Positions 20,601 to 35,600 of a stretch of DNA of 55,269 nucleotides are shown in pieces. The stretch is taken from assembly GCF_001949145.1 (NCBI RefSeq), contig NW_019091392.1:1566526-1621794 (forward strand), read 5' to 3'. The notes below the pieces were generated by a model that was not told the DNA's origin, did not search any database, and saw nothing but the letters and a program-made list of their open reading frames with translations. A program made the translations under genes and the position numbers. The number at the start of each line of letters is the position of its first letter. The stretch's first letter is position 1. This DNA is from Acanthaster planci (lineage: Eukaryota > Echinodermata > Asteroidea > Valvatida > Acanthasteridae).

Positions 20601-23600
20601 GTGCGATGGTCAAATAAATAATAATAATCCTTTACACTGCCTTCGATACCATGTACTAGTCAATGCAGTCTTGCTCTTGTGTTTCCATAGGTTTCAGCTC
20701 ATGAAACATACAAATGGATGCCGCCTTGCAACCCTATAGATGAGGCAGAACTAGTACAATGGAGAGACTGGAAAAGAGAAAAGGTACTTTAAACCTAGCG
20801 CCATCGGTGCTCCATATTGAAAGAGATTCATGACTCTATCATGGCTGTCCAAAAAAATATACGCTTTTCTTACATAAATGTACATATACATGGACGTAGA
20901 GTCTAGCCAGCCCATGGCCTTGCCTTATTAGACTGGTTTTACTGTTTTGGCGGTGCACTGAAGTTCATGAACAATGATGCATCTACGCACTGCCGAAGAC
21001 CGTGCACCATGCAGACTGCGGTTTTCGGCAGTGCGTATGCGCAGTTGTTCATAGTAATTTGAGCGGACGAGGTGTGCTCAGAGTTTTCCAGGTAAGCCTG
21101 CCAGATTCTACAAGACTGGTTTTCTGGCAGGTCGTCTCTTGTGAACATAGTGCCCTCTACCGGTAGTGCTATTTGGCTGTGCTCGCAAGCTCATGTCGCC
21201 TGCATGGTGCACTGGCCAAAACAGTGAAACCAGTCTTGGGGCAAGACTAGCCAGTCCATTGAAACATGACCTGACTTTGAATATTCTAGCCCTAAACCTT
21301 CAGGGTACTTTCGCTAAAAATCCTGCCAGACTCATCAGTCTGCATCATTTGTCAAAGTGGCTTGCCTGCCCTGTGTAACAACATCCAACAGGTCAACTCG
21401 TCCCAAGGTCAAAGAGCCTGGGAGTCTGCAGTTGCCAGTCACCACAAGATCCAACAGTGGCATTGTTCCATGGGACTACCTCCCGTTGTCTTGACGTGGT
21501 CAGTTTGGCTCCTGTTCATTGCTCAGTGCAACCAAGTGCACCAGACTTCACCTGTTGCACTATGCTGCATCTGGCAGGGTTAGGGCTGGAGGAGTTCCTT
21601 TGTGTCCCCTTTCATTGCTTGCCAGTAATTGGTAACATGCCCTTGCACACCTGCTATAGGCACTTTATTTGTTATCCCTTTTCCAGAGAAAAGACTACAT
21701 CGATGATGAAACCCATTTCTGTGACCCTGCCATTTTGAGAAAGCTTTTGGCTGCCAAGGTAGGAACCACTGCTGTTGGTCGTATAAGTGTTAGCCATGAA
21801 TGAAAATAACTGTTGTTAAAGCTGATCTTGAATGTTCAGTAAACAGTCTCGACGCTGATTCATCAACAATTTTGAGAGCAAAATTAAGTTTTGTTGCTGG
21901 TGTTAGAATGAGGAGGAGCCACTTGAAATAAAAATGTTAGTTTTCTGGCAGTAGACTAGACTGTTTTCAGGTTTGTTTTCTGGTTTTTTGTGAATAACGT
22001 ACCACACCAAATGTGTTAGTTTTCTTGTATGTCTTAAAGTTGATGCAAAAATGTCAGAGCCTGCCCCTGGCAGGTTCTTTATCGAGGGGGAGCTTTTTTA
22101 AAGTTTGTCCTCTTTTTTTGAGATTCAGGACCAAGTTGTGGAGATAAAAATCTGTTTCTATGACAGATTTGTCTCTAGAGTAACATATTCAACATGCATG
22201 TAGTCATTACAGCTGCAGTGCCAGTGTGCATATACATCCCTGCTGTAGATATTGACACCTTGCAGCAGTGGTCTGCCACTGAACACTGTGCAAGATATCT
22301 TGATCCAAGTTAGGTCATGGTGGTAGTGTGACTATGCACATTGTATCAGGTGTAGTGTGCAGCAAGCCAGAGAGTGTGCACACTGAAAAATTGGGCTCTT
22401 TTCCCTGTGTGCTGTTCTCTGTACCAGAAAGAATACACCAGCATGACTGAAAACAATGCTGTTACGATGCTGCACTTTTTCCCGAGCACGTTGATGTACA
22501 ATTGGTACACAAGAAATGAATAGACACATTCTGAGACACCGAATTTCAAAGGAGAGCCTCAGAATATTTTTCTAATCAATCTTTTGTCAAGTGAAAAGTC
22601 CTTTGTTCAGTCTTTTTAACTCCTTTTCCCCCTTGATAATGTTGATTTTTTGGTGATATATAACTTATCACATTGATCAGGTAAGCAAATTTTTCCTGGA
22701 TCAGCTAACCGCTTCTTTTTTTACTTACTACTTGAGCCATGACATGTTGAAAAACATGCAAAGTCTAGCAGTTCTCCCCCTTTTTTGTGAATCCCAGTTG
22801 CGTTACACGTCTAATCGATCTTTTGTGACAGTTAATGCTCTGCCTTCATCAGGAAAGATGTTGATATACCTGTAATGATAAATGAAGGATAATGCAAACC
22901 GTTGTTCTTGGTATACCCAGTCAGCGTTTGACAAGCTGGATGACCCTGAGGAGATGAGGCATGCCAGAACCCGATCTAACCCCTTTGAGACAATCCGGGG
23001 AGGCATTTTCCTCAACAGGGCTGCCATGAAGATGGCTAATATGGACTACGTCTTCAACTTCATGTTCACATCGCCCAGAGACGGGCACGAGGTGTGTATG
23101 CCTGACCTTTCTCTGCCTTATCCAATCTTTGGAACATCCCAGTCATCACCTAGGAACTACTTACATGTGAACTACAGACTCATTTTAAAGAGTAGCACTT
23201 TTTCCTTCATTGCAAGCAAAACAGGTTAAGGTTCCTTGTACTGAACTGCCTAATGTCAAAAGGCAGTGTTATCTATACCCTTACAAATCAAATTGGAAAG
23301 GTCTCTGCCTTTTAATTACAGAATGGAGGGGAAAACAGTTTTAACATCGATCAAACATATGACCTCTTCTTAAGCAGGTCACTATGATTCTATGAAATGC
23401 ATAGAGTGTCAGTGACGTGTATTATTGTGTCACAGTTCATTACTTTGTCCTTCATTGCCATTATAGAATGTAACTTTTGCCTTGCTGTAATGTAGCAAAT
23501 ATTCACACGTATCTCATCCATGTCATAAACAATGCGAGGTGGCAAGTTCTTTGAAGTGTCAGAGTGTTGAAGGGCCAACAGTGGTCAAGACAGGGCCAGA

Positions 23601-26600
23601 GGATTGCTTAAGATCTCATTTTGGATCTCATTTAGCATAACTAAAGCTCAGTCTCTGTTTGTTTGTTTGTTTGTTTGTCTCTGGTAGAGGCCACTGGTGG
23701 GTCACAACGACCTGCTGTATTTTTGCGACATCTGTGCGGGCCCCGGCGGTTTCAGCGAGTACGCCCTCTGGCGGCGGAAGCACCGGACGAAGGGCTTTGG
23801 CTTCACCATCAAGGGGCCCAACGACTTCAAGCTGGAGGAGTTCTTTGCCGCATCGCCGGAGTACTTTGAGCCACATTACGGTGAGAGAAGACAATCGAGC
23901 TTTCAAGTCTCACATGTCACTACTTCTTAGTTCCCCGGATCACTTTGCTGCAAGTGAGCAGACCAAGAGACAAATATTTCATTGTCATACGAAGTTAGCG
24001 TGTTTACCTTCCCTCTTCTTGTCAACAAAGAAATTTCTTAAGATCAGTATTCTGGCATTCCTCAAACGTATTGGAACTAGCCAGCCTCCTGAAGCAATAA
24101 CTGATGTTTTACACCTTGGGAAAATGTCAGTGCACTGCAGATTTTTTGACAGCAGCCACAATGTTCAATACATTTTGTCACGTGTTTCACTGTCAGTGTT
24201 TTGATATGTCCAATTTACTTAACATTCACTCTTCCGTCAAATATGAGCATGCCTCTCCACCAAAGAATGATATTCAGGTAGCAGCAGTGATCCATTCCTA
24301 GTAGCTGACACCTTGACACCATCCTGGATGAAACTGTGATCACAGGATGATAATCTGGAATTTCTGGAAATATGCAACCGCACTTTCCTTGCATGTGGGC
24401 AAAGACGCAAACCAAGAATCTAAGAGAGAATGGCCAAATTCTGTTGTACTCACTGAGCAAACAAGCAGCTGTCTCGAGCCATTTGGTTCATCAGCCTCCT
24501 GTTTATCTCCACTTTCCTTGACATGAAACCACTGAAAATACCGGTATGTCTACATTCTCAGTATGTGACTAGCAGCTGGATGTGAACTCCAGACCCTCTG
24601 GTTAGAAGTCACACTGAGAATGTCTACATTCTCAGTATGTGACTAGCAGCTGGATGTGAACTCCAGACCCTCTGGTTAGAAGTCACACTGAGAATGTCTA
24701 CATTCTCAGTATGTGACTAGCAGCTGGATGTGAACCCTGACCCTCTGGTTAGAAGTCACACTGAGAATATGTCTACATTCTCAGTATATGACTAGCTGCT
24801 GGATGTGAACCCTGACCCTCTGGTTAGAAGTCACACTGAGAATGTGTCTACACTCTCTGTATATGACTAGCAGCTGGATGTGAACTCCAGACCCTCTGGT
24901 TAGACGTCGCAACCTTGACCACTTGGCCACCTACACTTCCAATACTCGCCAAGGATAGGGTAAAAAAAAATGATTTTGCAAGCAATGATTCTACTTTTTA
25001 GAGTTGACCTTTCAGCCTTTTTCTTGGGTACCTTTTATTACTGTGTTTGCCCCTGTGTGTTTCACAGGTGTGAATGGTGCTGCTGGGGACGGTGACATCA
25101 TGCGCAGTGATAACCAGGTTGAATTCAGGAAGTTTGTCTATGAGAACACCGACAACAAAGGCGTACACTTTGTCATGGGAGATGGGGTAAGCCGCTCGTC
25201 CTTTCTTGACATTTCTGCTCATTTCAGCTTTTTTTATCAGGGGATGTACACGTTATAAGAATCACCAGGGTTTTGATAATGACTATTCCTAATACTGACC
25301 TCCATCTCATCCCTCTGTCATTGGGACTGGCGTCTTGGATGAACTTACCTGGTAACTACTATCTGTATCAGGTTTAGCAGAGAAGGACTAGGATTTGAAC
25401 TAGCAGCCTGTATAACACAATGCCAGCAGTCTACCAGTTGAGCTATCTAACACTTGATAGGGAGCCTTCCATTCACTCAGTTTCTTTGTTCAAGAGCTGG
25501 TGGTCACAAGCCCCAAATGTGTGCGTACCATTTATCCAGAGTTCACACCTAAGGCCCGAATGCATGCAGCACTGGCAAGCAGGAAGCCCTGTCAAGTGTT
25601 GTACGTGTAAATGCCAGGGAGCATTTCATGCTTCTCTTCTCCTGGGACTTCCGATGGACCACTAACATTCAGCGGGAATGTTCCAACATAATGTGAGCAT
25701 TCCTGCCTTTTGAGACACTAAAAGTAAAGTGTGCAAGAGGTCATTCTTGAATCTTACCCCGTCACTTGCTTCAGTCAGCCTAGAAGGATACTAGGATCAA
25801 CCAAGTCACCTTCCTCTGCAGTATTTCGTTAAACCTGAGCAAAAAGAGTGATAGTAGCCTTTGCACCTCTTGGGGTTTGATCCAAATGTCTGATCTCTTT
25901 ACTAGATTCTGTGGATATCAAAATCCTGGTTTGCTCTACCTGTACATTACCAAAATCATTTTTTTTTCTGCATTTAACACCTCCAGCCAATATTTTTGTC
26001 AATTCTTAACTTTTATGTCGTACTGCGTAGTGAAGTGCTGTATATTCTCCCATATTTTGTGAGATTTCTTATCTGATTTTTGTGGTTGCATTTGATAATT
26101 CAGGGGTTTTCAGTGGCCGGTCAAGAGAACATCCAGGAGGTGCTCAGCAAGCAGTTGCTTCTGTGTCAGTTCCTAGTGGCTCTCTCTGTCCTCAGACCAG
26201 GTAAGTCCTAGCTTACCTTGGACGGCTGAAGCCTACAGATCAATAGGCTGTTGGTTTCATGCATGAATGAGAGAGGATGCTTTGAATTTCTCATGCTCAC
26301 TTGTTAGCTTGTGTGGTGTCCATAGTACGCACAACTGATCTTTATCTGGACGTGCACAAAACTCAAGGGGTCTAGGTGCTAGGTGCACGGTGATGGTAGC
26401 ATTCAAGTGTCAGCCTGGGGGGAGGGGTGGTTTCCAGTACACGGCTTTGTCTCCGTCTTTGGCTTCGCCTGACTTTTTACCCCTCAGGTGTGAAGTTGTG
26501 AGCTCAATGTCGTGTGGTGTAGCCCAAATGTCGAAATGCATCCTGTCAGGCCTTAATTTTGAGGAATTTCTATTTAATCTGAACACTTAGCCTAGAAATG

Positions 26601-29600
26601 GTTACTGATTTGAGAGATGAAGCCTGAGATGGAGATCAAAAATGGGTGTTGTTGGAACCTTCCCTCCAAGTCTTTCTATGCGTCACCAGTGCAAGGATAA
26701 TTGCGAATAAAATCAATTGGGCTCATTCCAATTTTTTTTTTATTCCATCCTCGGACACTGCAGGACTGCAGCCACTTTATTGCAATAGAACGTTGTTTTT
26801 GTTGACTGTTATATTACAACAGCTATTTTGTCCTTTCAGTGCCTACGGGCACAGACATATACGATGATTTGTGCATGCCATAGAGTGGCAGGACCTTCCA
26901 TTCCATGATAGAGATATTCATATTAAACTCAAACTGCCTTCTCAGTATCATCAACTAACTCAAGAGATTGATGGGCTAGGCTTCTTTCCAGTTGTTTGCA
27001 TAAGCCAGATGGTGCTTACCGAAAGAACAGTGTTTTTAATGCCCGTCAAAATTTGATTTCAATCCTTGCAGTACAAAGTCATCGCATTACAAGCAATTTG
27101 CAGGAGAAATGTGACCACTGATATAATTTGCAGTTGCCACAGCTGTGCTTTGCATTTCCATAGTGTTTTTTACAATTATTCACAGACTAGTTCATTCCTT
27201 ATTTTTGCATTTGTCTTTGCAGGGGGGAGTTTTGTATGCAAGACCTTTGATCTCTTCACGCCCTTCAGCGTAGGCTTAATCTATCTCCTGTACAGAGCTT
27301 TCTACAGAGTTTCCCTGTTCAAGCCAGTCACGAGCAGACCCGCCAACTCAGAAAGGTAAATCTCTTGATTCCAGCCAAGATGGGAAAGTCATCGATTCCA
27401 ACCTCAGCAGTAGTTTTACCAGCAAGAATTTAGTTAGCCAAAATGTTTGTATCAGAGGCAAAGATACATGTATACAGACTCACCTGTTTTGAGCAGGTGA
27501 TCTCGCCAGTTCATTGGGTTATACAATTTCATTTGACTGCATTTCATTTGGTACAGCATAGTGGCAAGACCAATATTCAGCCACATTTTCTTATTTGCTG
27601 TAGTGAAATGTTGCTACAGAATTGAATCTTTCATTTTGAGACACTAGTAAGTTAGCATGGACGTATGTTGTGTGTTCAAAAGAATCTTGATTATTTTGGA
27701 CCCCCTGTCCTTGCTCCACCCCTTTACCAACCCTCCCAAATCCTCCTCTGTCTCTTCAGGTACATCATATGCAAAGGAATGCGGGCAGGTGCCAACCTGA
27801 TCCATGATTACTTGTTTGACCTGAACCGGGTGATGAACCAGCTGAGGCACAGCAGCGACGACATCATGGAGGTCGTGCCTCTTGACGTCATTAAGGCAGA
27901 TGTCCAGTTCACTCAGTACATCACTGACCAGAATGAGAGGTAAAAGTCCCTCCCCCCTCACTCTATGTCAGAATGGTTCATGTCACTCCTTGGTCTTTCT
28001 CATGACAACTTCATGTAGAGGAAATGCTTAGGCACATTCAGTAGTGTGATACGCTGCGTACATGTACCTACAAAGGTGCTTAGGATATGCCTATACCAGT
28101 ATACATTATTGTTCTGTTGATTACCCCCCCCCCGGTGTAGTACGAAACGCGGACTTCATGAAATACAAACTCATTGACCGCATTGCATTTGAACTGATGC
28201 ACTGAACAGTGTTGGTCACGTTTGAGCGACGAGCATAATAAACTGTAGTTTGACCACCATCAAGTGTATGATATCACCTAAACGATGGTGATGATGTGAC
28301 TATCTAGCAAACCATATGGAACTGGACCCAGTGGGCTGTTCACATTGCCAGTTATCAGTAGCCGTTTTTTTTTTTTCATAATTGAGTACAGAGGGAACCG
28401 TTCACATGAAAGTAAGTGTGCGAGTTGGCAGAGACGGTGAATGAAAGAAGAGATGGGATTTCTCAAAAATGGTTGGGACTGGAATCATTCAAGGGGGACT
28501 GCATTGCTCGTGGGTATTGGTAATAACCAGTTGGCTAGTGTTCAAACTATAGTTAGTGCCCGCACTTGACCACTGCAGTAGAGTTTAGTGTCACATTTAT
28601 AATGCGGTTCAGGAAATAAATGTTAGTGTGTTGGGAAACAAGACCAGGGTGTCAAAACACAGCAGTATAGCTGTTGACCTTTTGACCTTCAGTGATGCGT
28701 GTTGCTATACACAAGCCTTGTTCTCTTTTTGTCTTTGCAGACAAGCCCAAAGCCAAGCCCAGAGTCTTGCCAAGATCCAAGCCTTCGTCCGCAACACCAA
28801 TCTACTGGAGCCCAAGCAGGCCGCAATGAGGGAGGAGTGCCTTAGATTGTGGGGGGTATGTTCATTCCTTGTCTTTGAAACCCTCCTTGAATCCGGGACA
28901 ACCGCATTTTACTGCAGGGCGTCTCTCTGTTCTTTCAACTCACATTGTAAAAGTTAAACCTTATCCTGATTCATAGGTTCCTGCTCCAAAAAGGGAAACT
29001 GAAACCATGAAAGATTGCTTTTAATAAAAAAATTGTCTGCTGAGGTTGATTCCCCATACAGTTTGTGTGCAAAAGAGCTTTTGTATGAAACCACAAAGAG
29101 GCAACAACCACAAGAAACACTGAGAATTCTCTGATTGTCCCACAGAGAAATACCGCACGTGTGTCTCGTTTTAGGCATCATGTAGCACTGTAGGTGCAAA
29201 GGATGTTGTGGTGGTGAACTCTTACGGTTGGATATCTCAAGTTTTAATTTTCATTTGAGAGCAGTGTACATGAGCCATTTCACATGCTCATGATGAGGTT
29301 TCAATACTGTTACAAAGTGGCCTCCATTAAAGCCCACCTGGTTCGGGGCGTGGGCATGTATTATGCTGTCAACCCATGCTTAAGCAGACAGGTTTGCTGT
29401 TAGTCTATCACCTATACAGTAATCATGACTTGAAAGAACTCTCAGGGAACAAAACCCTTCTCTTGTTAAAGACATACTTGATTCTTAAATTTGACTCTCA
29501 AAATTCTAAAGAAAGATATGAAGGCTTTATTTTAGGAAATGCCCAAAAGCGTTCGCAGTGTGTTCAAGTTAAGTGTCTGAGGATAATTATTTCCAAAATA

Positions 29601-32600
29601 AACCAATAAGCCTCCTTAGACTGTGTGTAAGATGTCACGTCTATGATAGGGATTTTTGTCTTTTTATAGGGATGTTGCCTTGACTGTCATCTGGCAAACC
29701 TGGAAATAGCATCTTTCCCTGTCACTGAGTTTTTGCTGGCTCTCATTTTGAATATTTCCCCTTTGTACTCATCAGTACTTTGTGTACATTTCAAAATGGT
29801 GATTAATTGTAAGATCTCCCCTGTTGTTTGACCATCTCACAGATACCAGGGGATACAAGGTCTACCCCCAAACTACCAGATCCGATGACCAAGTTTAATC
29901 AGCTAAATAAGGTGAGGACAGTACAAGACTTCAAGAGCTCTCTCTCTGTGTGTGGTTTAGGTGTAGCCGTAGACCCAAGTTAAACGGTTGGAAAGAAAAA
30001 GTAAAATTCAGGAAAGATTGCTCTCTTTCAGAATCTCTTTGTCTAAATTGTGGTCCAAGATCTATAAGACACATAGAGATCTGAATCCTTTTGTTTAACT
30101 TTACTCTTGATGTTGCCCTGTTGGGATATGTATGTTCCATTTCAGGTGAATGGACAGGCTAGGTAAAATTTCCTCACCATACTTTCAAAAGTCCTCACTG
30201 TATACCAATTTTGTTTCTGTTTTTTAAACACATCCAACCCTCTTAGATCCTTTACTATATGGAATCCTACATAGTGAATCAAGGATCTGTTACCATATGT
30301 GAGACTGATATCTTTTAAGAGTCTCAGTGCAATAATATACCTTGGGTTGTAGCAAAGAGGATTTAGAAAGATTTAGGGAGTGTTCGAGCCCCCCCAAAAG
30401 ATTAAGGAATGTGTTTGCTCCGAGTTGAAACCGAGAGGTTTACCTCCAATAGTACGCTGTGGTCATGGAGGGGTTGATCCACGGTCTGTTGATTCTGTCT
30501 ACCAGGATGACAGCAGTGAGTACTTCCACCAGTCGCCCACTGTACTGGACAGGGAGAGCCTGGGTAGGAGTATCCGCAGTATCTTTGACTATCGCTGTAT
30601 GGTGTCTGGTGGAGACAGGGTCTTCATTATCGGCATCGGGGTAAGTCAAGTACCAAAAAATAGCAGGCCTGGGCCTCTAGGATCCCATGTTTGGAGGCGC
30701 CTTGATTTGCTTGTAGTGGAGAAGTTGGGCTCATCAAGGATAGGTTTCCAGCCAGATTGTGCTCATCGCCTGCTTATTTCTTTATTTTACACCGTGAAGT
30801 TTCATCACAACTTTCTATGAGTACCTCCATGAAACCAAGCAGAATTTTCATTGCCAATGGAAAACGCATCCTGTGTCTACCACAACCCCTCACATGGGTG
30901 AACCTTTTTATGCAATCCACATCATACAAGGGAGAATCCTTTTTGCCTTTGGTTGTACACCTCAATTGCAGAGGCCGTTTTTGAGAGTTTGCACTGTCTT
31001 GACATTGATATGTAGGAAGCAGTGTTAGCCAGTTGAAATTTATATTCTTGCACTGGATTTGCTGGGAATTTTCAGTGGAATGTGCATAAACATGTAAATA
31101 TCTTCATATGTATTAAAAACAGACTGAACGCCCTTTCAAATGCCATTTATTGTCAATCCCTTAAATGACCTGTCCTAAAAACCTCAAAAGTTTACCCCCA
31201 CAACTATCATATAGTCATTTTGAAACAACTGACAATAAAGTGTGGGAGATTACCGGTACCAGAAAATTAAGAAAAGCTTTATATCTTTTTTGTCTCTTGA
31301 TCATTGGCTAATTCAAACCACAAACTAATGTTTCATTGGTAGAGATCGCATGTGTTCCAGTGGAACGGCAGGCCAACCAGCAAGTGGACCAAACTACAGA
31401 TGTGTAACCTCAGGCTACCAGGAGACACGCTGTTTGAGGCAGAGATTGTGGAGGAGCTACGGGGAGAGGTGAGTTGAGATTTCTCAGCTTGATGATCAAA
31501 TATGGCTTGGTCCTTTTGCCCCACAGTGCATTTCAGTACAAACTTCTGCCAAGAACCTGGGAGTGTGTACGCAAGGAGGATGGGTGCACGACTCCAGTGG
31601 GGGCTCAATTGTTCCTCGTCCACGCAGCAACTGGCTTTTGGGGGGCCATATTTGGATGTGGTTGTGCTTAGAGTTGATATTTTGGCCGGAAGCATGAACG
31701 TTTCATGCTGTAGCCTACTCTCTGTAATTTGCTTGCAGTCACATGATATTGTGCTCTTTCTAATACGACACTTGACAGCGTTGATGGGCTCTATTTTCTC
31801 TGTGGACTGTAATCAGTTTGTTTAATCACTACAACCCTATGGGCGCGCCTGACTAAAAGAAGTGCATTTGAGCATTGAGCATTGTGAAGGTTATAAAATT
31901 GCTGAAAATGCTGTGCCAACAATACATCAGACTTGTGGTTCACCAAAACACTCCCTTTACCAAAGCATCCTATTTTCTTTGGCAGGGCTACGGTCAGAGA
32001 AGGTCGTACGCCTTGCACATGTTGGATGCCATGTGGCTTGGAGGTGAGGACGTCAGGCAACTTCATTTCACTGAAAGGTAACCAATGCTGTGGGAACGTC
32101 AGCGATTGCGTAAGGGGGATCAGGACAAGGCTTGGCCTTGGTCTCACAGATGAAGGGCAGTGTGGTTTATATGACAGTGAAAACTCGCTGCTCACTGCTC
32201 ACTCACTTCGCAGTCTGTGGTTGTTTTCAAACGATGTTCAGGTTTCAGCAAACTGCTCCTGAACTTTTCTGTCATGACAGTGGTATCTATCATCCATTTT
32301 ATCAATGAGATTTGGATATTTACAACAGCTTCAGTGCCTTCCCTGTGCTATATTTTCCTGATTGTCAATTTTGATGTACAGGCCACTGTATGAAAATCTC
32401 CATTTCCAGTAGCAGAAAGATTGAGACTGGAAAGCTGTTTTTCAGTTTGGGTTTGTTTGTCACAGGATCAGCAAGGCAGAGTTGTTTGTGAAGGCCATTC
32501 ATAAGCCTACCAAGCCTGACCTGACACCGCTCCGAGTCAAAGAAGTCTTCAGGTTTGAGGAGATCCACAAGATCTTTGATAGGTAAGAGAACTGTATCAA

Positions 32601-35600
32601 AGTCAGTGATTTTACCACACCCTGGCGAATCAGAGCATTGTTCAGATAGAAGAGTGACTCAATCCTACCTAGCAAACTCTAACCACATTTTCCTCTCTGT
32701 CTTACTAGTTTTTTTCCATTCCCATTGAGAAAAGGGCAACTCCAGAAATGAGGGGTCCAAAAGTAGAACATTTTCGTGCCCCTGTTACATCTGACCTTTG
32801 TTGTATGACATGGAAATATCACTGGAATTGGTTTCAAACTACAGTCAAACACATATAAGAAGAGCCCTGTTAATACAAAGCAACATTTATAACAAGGATA
32901 ATTTTAGATCCCAAGTCTTTGTTTTTCTTTGTTTCCATGACTGATAAAACAAGGTACAATTTGTAAAGTCCCAAGGAAATTGTTATAACAGTGTTCCACT
33001 GTTCTGTGGCAGGTAATTTGCATTAATTCATCACTCGTGGAAATTCAGAACTGTTGATGTCAGACGTAACTGGTACATGAAAAAAATGGAGCCCTAATTT
33101 CTGGAATTACCCACAAACATTGCCATCTTTTCAGTTAAATATTTCACCGAGTTTAACATGGCTGAAAGAATTTACCAATCCTGTTTGGTCTCCACTATGC
33201 AGAACTTTGGCCATTGGCATGTACCGAAAAAGTGATTTGAGCAATTTTGTTTGAGCGGATCACTTTCTTGTCGTCTCCGGGTATGAGCATGCGTTTGTGA
33301 AATAATGCTGAAATCTTTTTGCAAGAACTGGTGATGCATCGTGTCTCTGTCCAGCACAGGTTTATCAGCAACACCAATAGACCTGTTTAGTTTCACTTCA
33401 TACAGTGGTACCACTGTAGCTCTATAAGTACTAAATAGAGCCTTGATTAATCTTGCGGCCACAGAGTAAAGACATCACTGAGGCAGTGCTGCATTCACGT
33501 TCAGGTGATCACCCAAGATGAATTTAGGTTGTAGACTAATCTGTGGGTTGGAATGAGGAGCCGTTTTGGCAGTGGCGCTGCTTGGCACATAGGTGTGGTG
33601 CCTGCATTGAATACCTCTTGGACCACTAGGGTGTTGACGTGCCAAAATGCATGCGCTTCGAGTTGAAAATAATACTCTTGGTGTCATCGTAGTGAAGATG
33701 TCTTCTTGGACCAGGAGGGTGTTGGACGTCCCAAAATGCATGCACTTCGAGTTGAAAATAATACTCTTGGTGTCATCATAGTGAAGATGTCTTCTTGGAT
33801 TGCACCTAGGTCCCAACTTATCAAGATGCAAATGCAAACTACTCAAATTTCGGAATGCACTTGACATGTGCACTGCCATAGTACCACCACAGCTCTGCCT
33901 TGTAATACTCAATCATTTTCAGAATATAAACCACGGCTTATACGTTGAATCTCGCACTGAAAATGTCTCAGCGGTGTATATGCCGGGCAGCTTATACGTC
34001 AACCTTTGAAGGATAAAAATCAGTCACTAAAGCCGTGGCTGGGCCACACGCACCACGTACCGGTGGCGCCGTCGTGCTTTGGTGGGCTGCCGTTTACATC
34101 AGATAAACCATCAACCTCGGAGAATAAATAAAAATTTAAGTTGTCCGGATTTTGAGTAGTAAATGGAAGTCCCAGAGTCATGAATTCACGAAACACATAC
34201 ATGAAGTATTTACGTAATCATACGAAACTTAGCTTGCTCTGCTGTGACAGCATTGTAGTGATTATTTTCACCTGGCGTATTTTTGCACACAATCATTTTA
34301 ATACTGAGATCTTTGTATTATTGTTACCTGGAGTTTTCTTTCTATCGATAAATAAAAATCAGCCGCTTACATGTACATGGTATCGGTACATATACCTTCA
34401 TGTAGCAAATCTCATCTTTTCACAGAACGTGGTTGGCGCGGCTTGACATATCACTGAATTTCGGGTCTGTTTTTACTTGGTTTTTCTGATAACATCACTT
34501 TCTGTGGTCATGTGGTTATTGGAAGAGTCAGCGTTTGGACTGTCCGCGAATGGGTCCAAGGATAATCTGAAAGCAGGATTCGTCATGGTCCTGGGTGCAT
34601 TACGTGTACTGCCGCGCAGATGCAGCATGCATGCAACACGGGTGGTTTAAGTAAAAACATGAGTGTGCTTCACGCTTGACAATGAGGACTTGAACCAAGG
34701 TCTCAAGGCGGTCCTCAATACCTACTATTTTTGAAGTAATTTGGTGGTTTTTTTGTCGCCGTCACAAAACTTCGAGATAAGCGGATGTAGTGCTGTGGCC
34801 ATTTCGAGTTACGCAGGTATTTTTGTACTTAACAGCCTATTCCTTTGGCAAGAAAAAGTCGGCCTTGGAGAAAAAACAGTCTTTCAAGTTAACAGACTTC
34901 AAGTTATCAAGATTTCATTGTAAATCCTTTTCCGCATAACTTTTGCTGGCAGCTTAGAAAAAAGGGCAAGAGCTGCTGCTCGGCTTACGCAGGAAAATCA
35001 TCCAGCCCATAAAACTTATTAATTTTCAAAACTTAATATTCATTTTTAATGGTGGCACTCAATTGCACTCTGCTTATATTTATTAGGGTTGCATGTGTAG
35101 TGAACCATTGACGTACTGTACTTTTCATGCTGTACTGGCACTTCAGCACGCAGCTTGATAACTTTCATGGTTGGATCGTCAGTGCTGTGATGTGGGTTAT
35201 ATGCTGTTGTGGTTTATATACCTACCTTTAATCTTAATTTGCCGATTTTTGTGTGCTGTGGCTTATACACTGGGCGGCTTACATTCTGAAAATTATGGTA
35301 TATGTTTTGAAAGCCTCATCTTTATTGATGGCTTTCCCTTAACTTCCCTCTCACACCTCAAGACTCGAGTTCAAGCAAGTCAAAGGGTCGGGAAGACATC
35401 AGCGGCTGTGCTTCCGAACCAACACAGACCGGCATTTCATTCCTACGGGCGTCTGCCTGGTGAAAACTACCAATGGTGAGTGGGGAAGGTCGGGTAGGTT
35501 GAGGTGCGAATTAACTGCCAGGTCAAAGGTCACCTCCTACTTTATTGATTTTTTGGGTTCTGTTCAGAGTCGTTATGATTATGATTTGCATTTTGTGGGT

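Noticed and set aside
31791-32195. Minus-strand frame of 134 codons over CMTR1 exon 16
   Set aside because: It overlaps a well-supported plus-strand exon and its intron and shows no conserved content.
33475-33912. Minus-strand frame of 145 codons in CMTR1 intron 17
   Set aside because: Its length comes from the 90-bp tandem duplication, which repeats the same peptide, and it lies inside an intron. No domain is visible.
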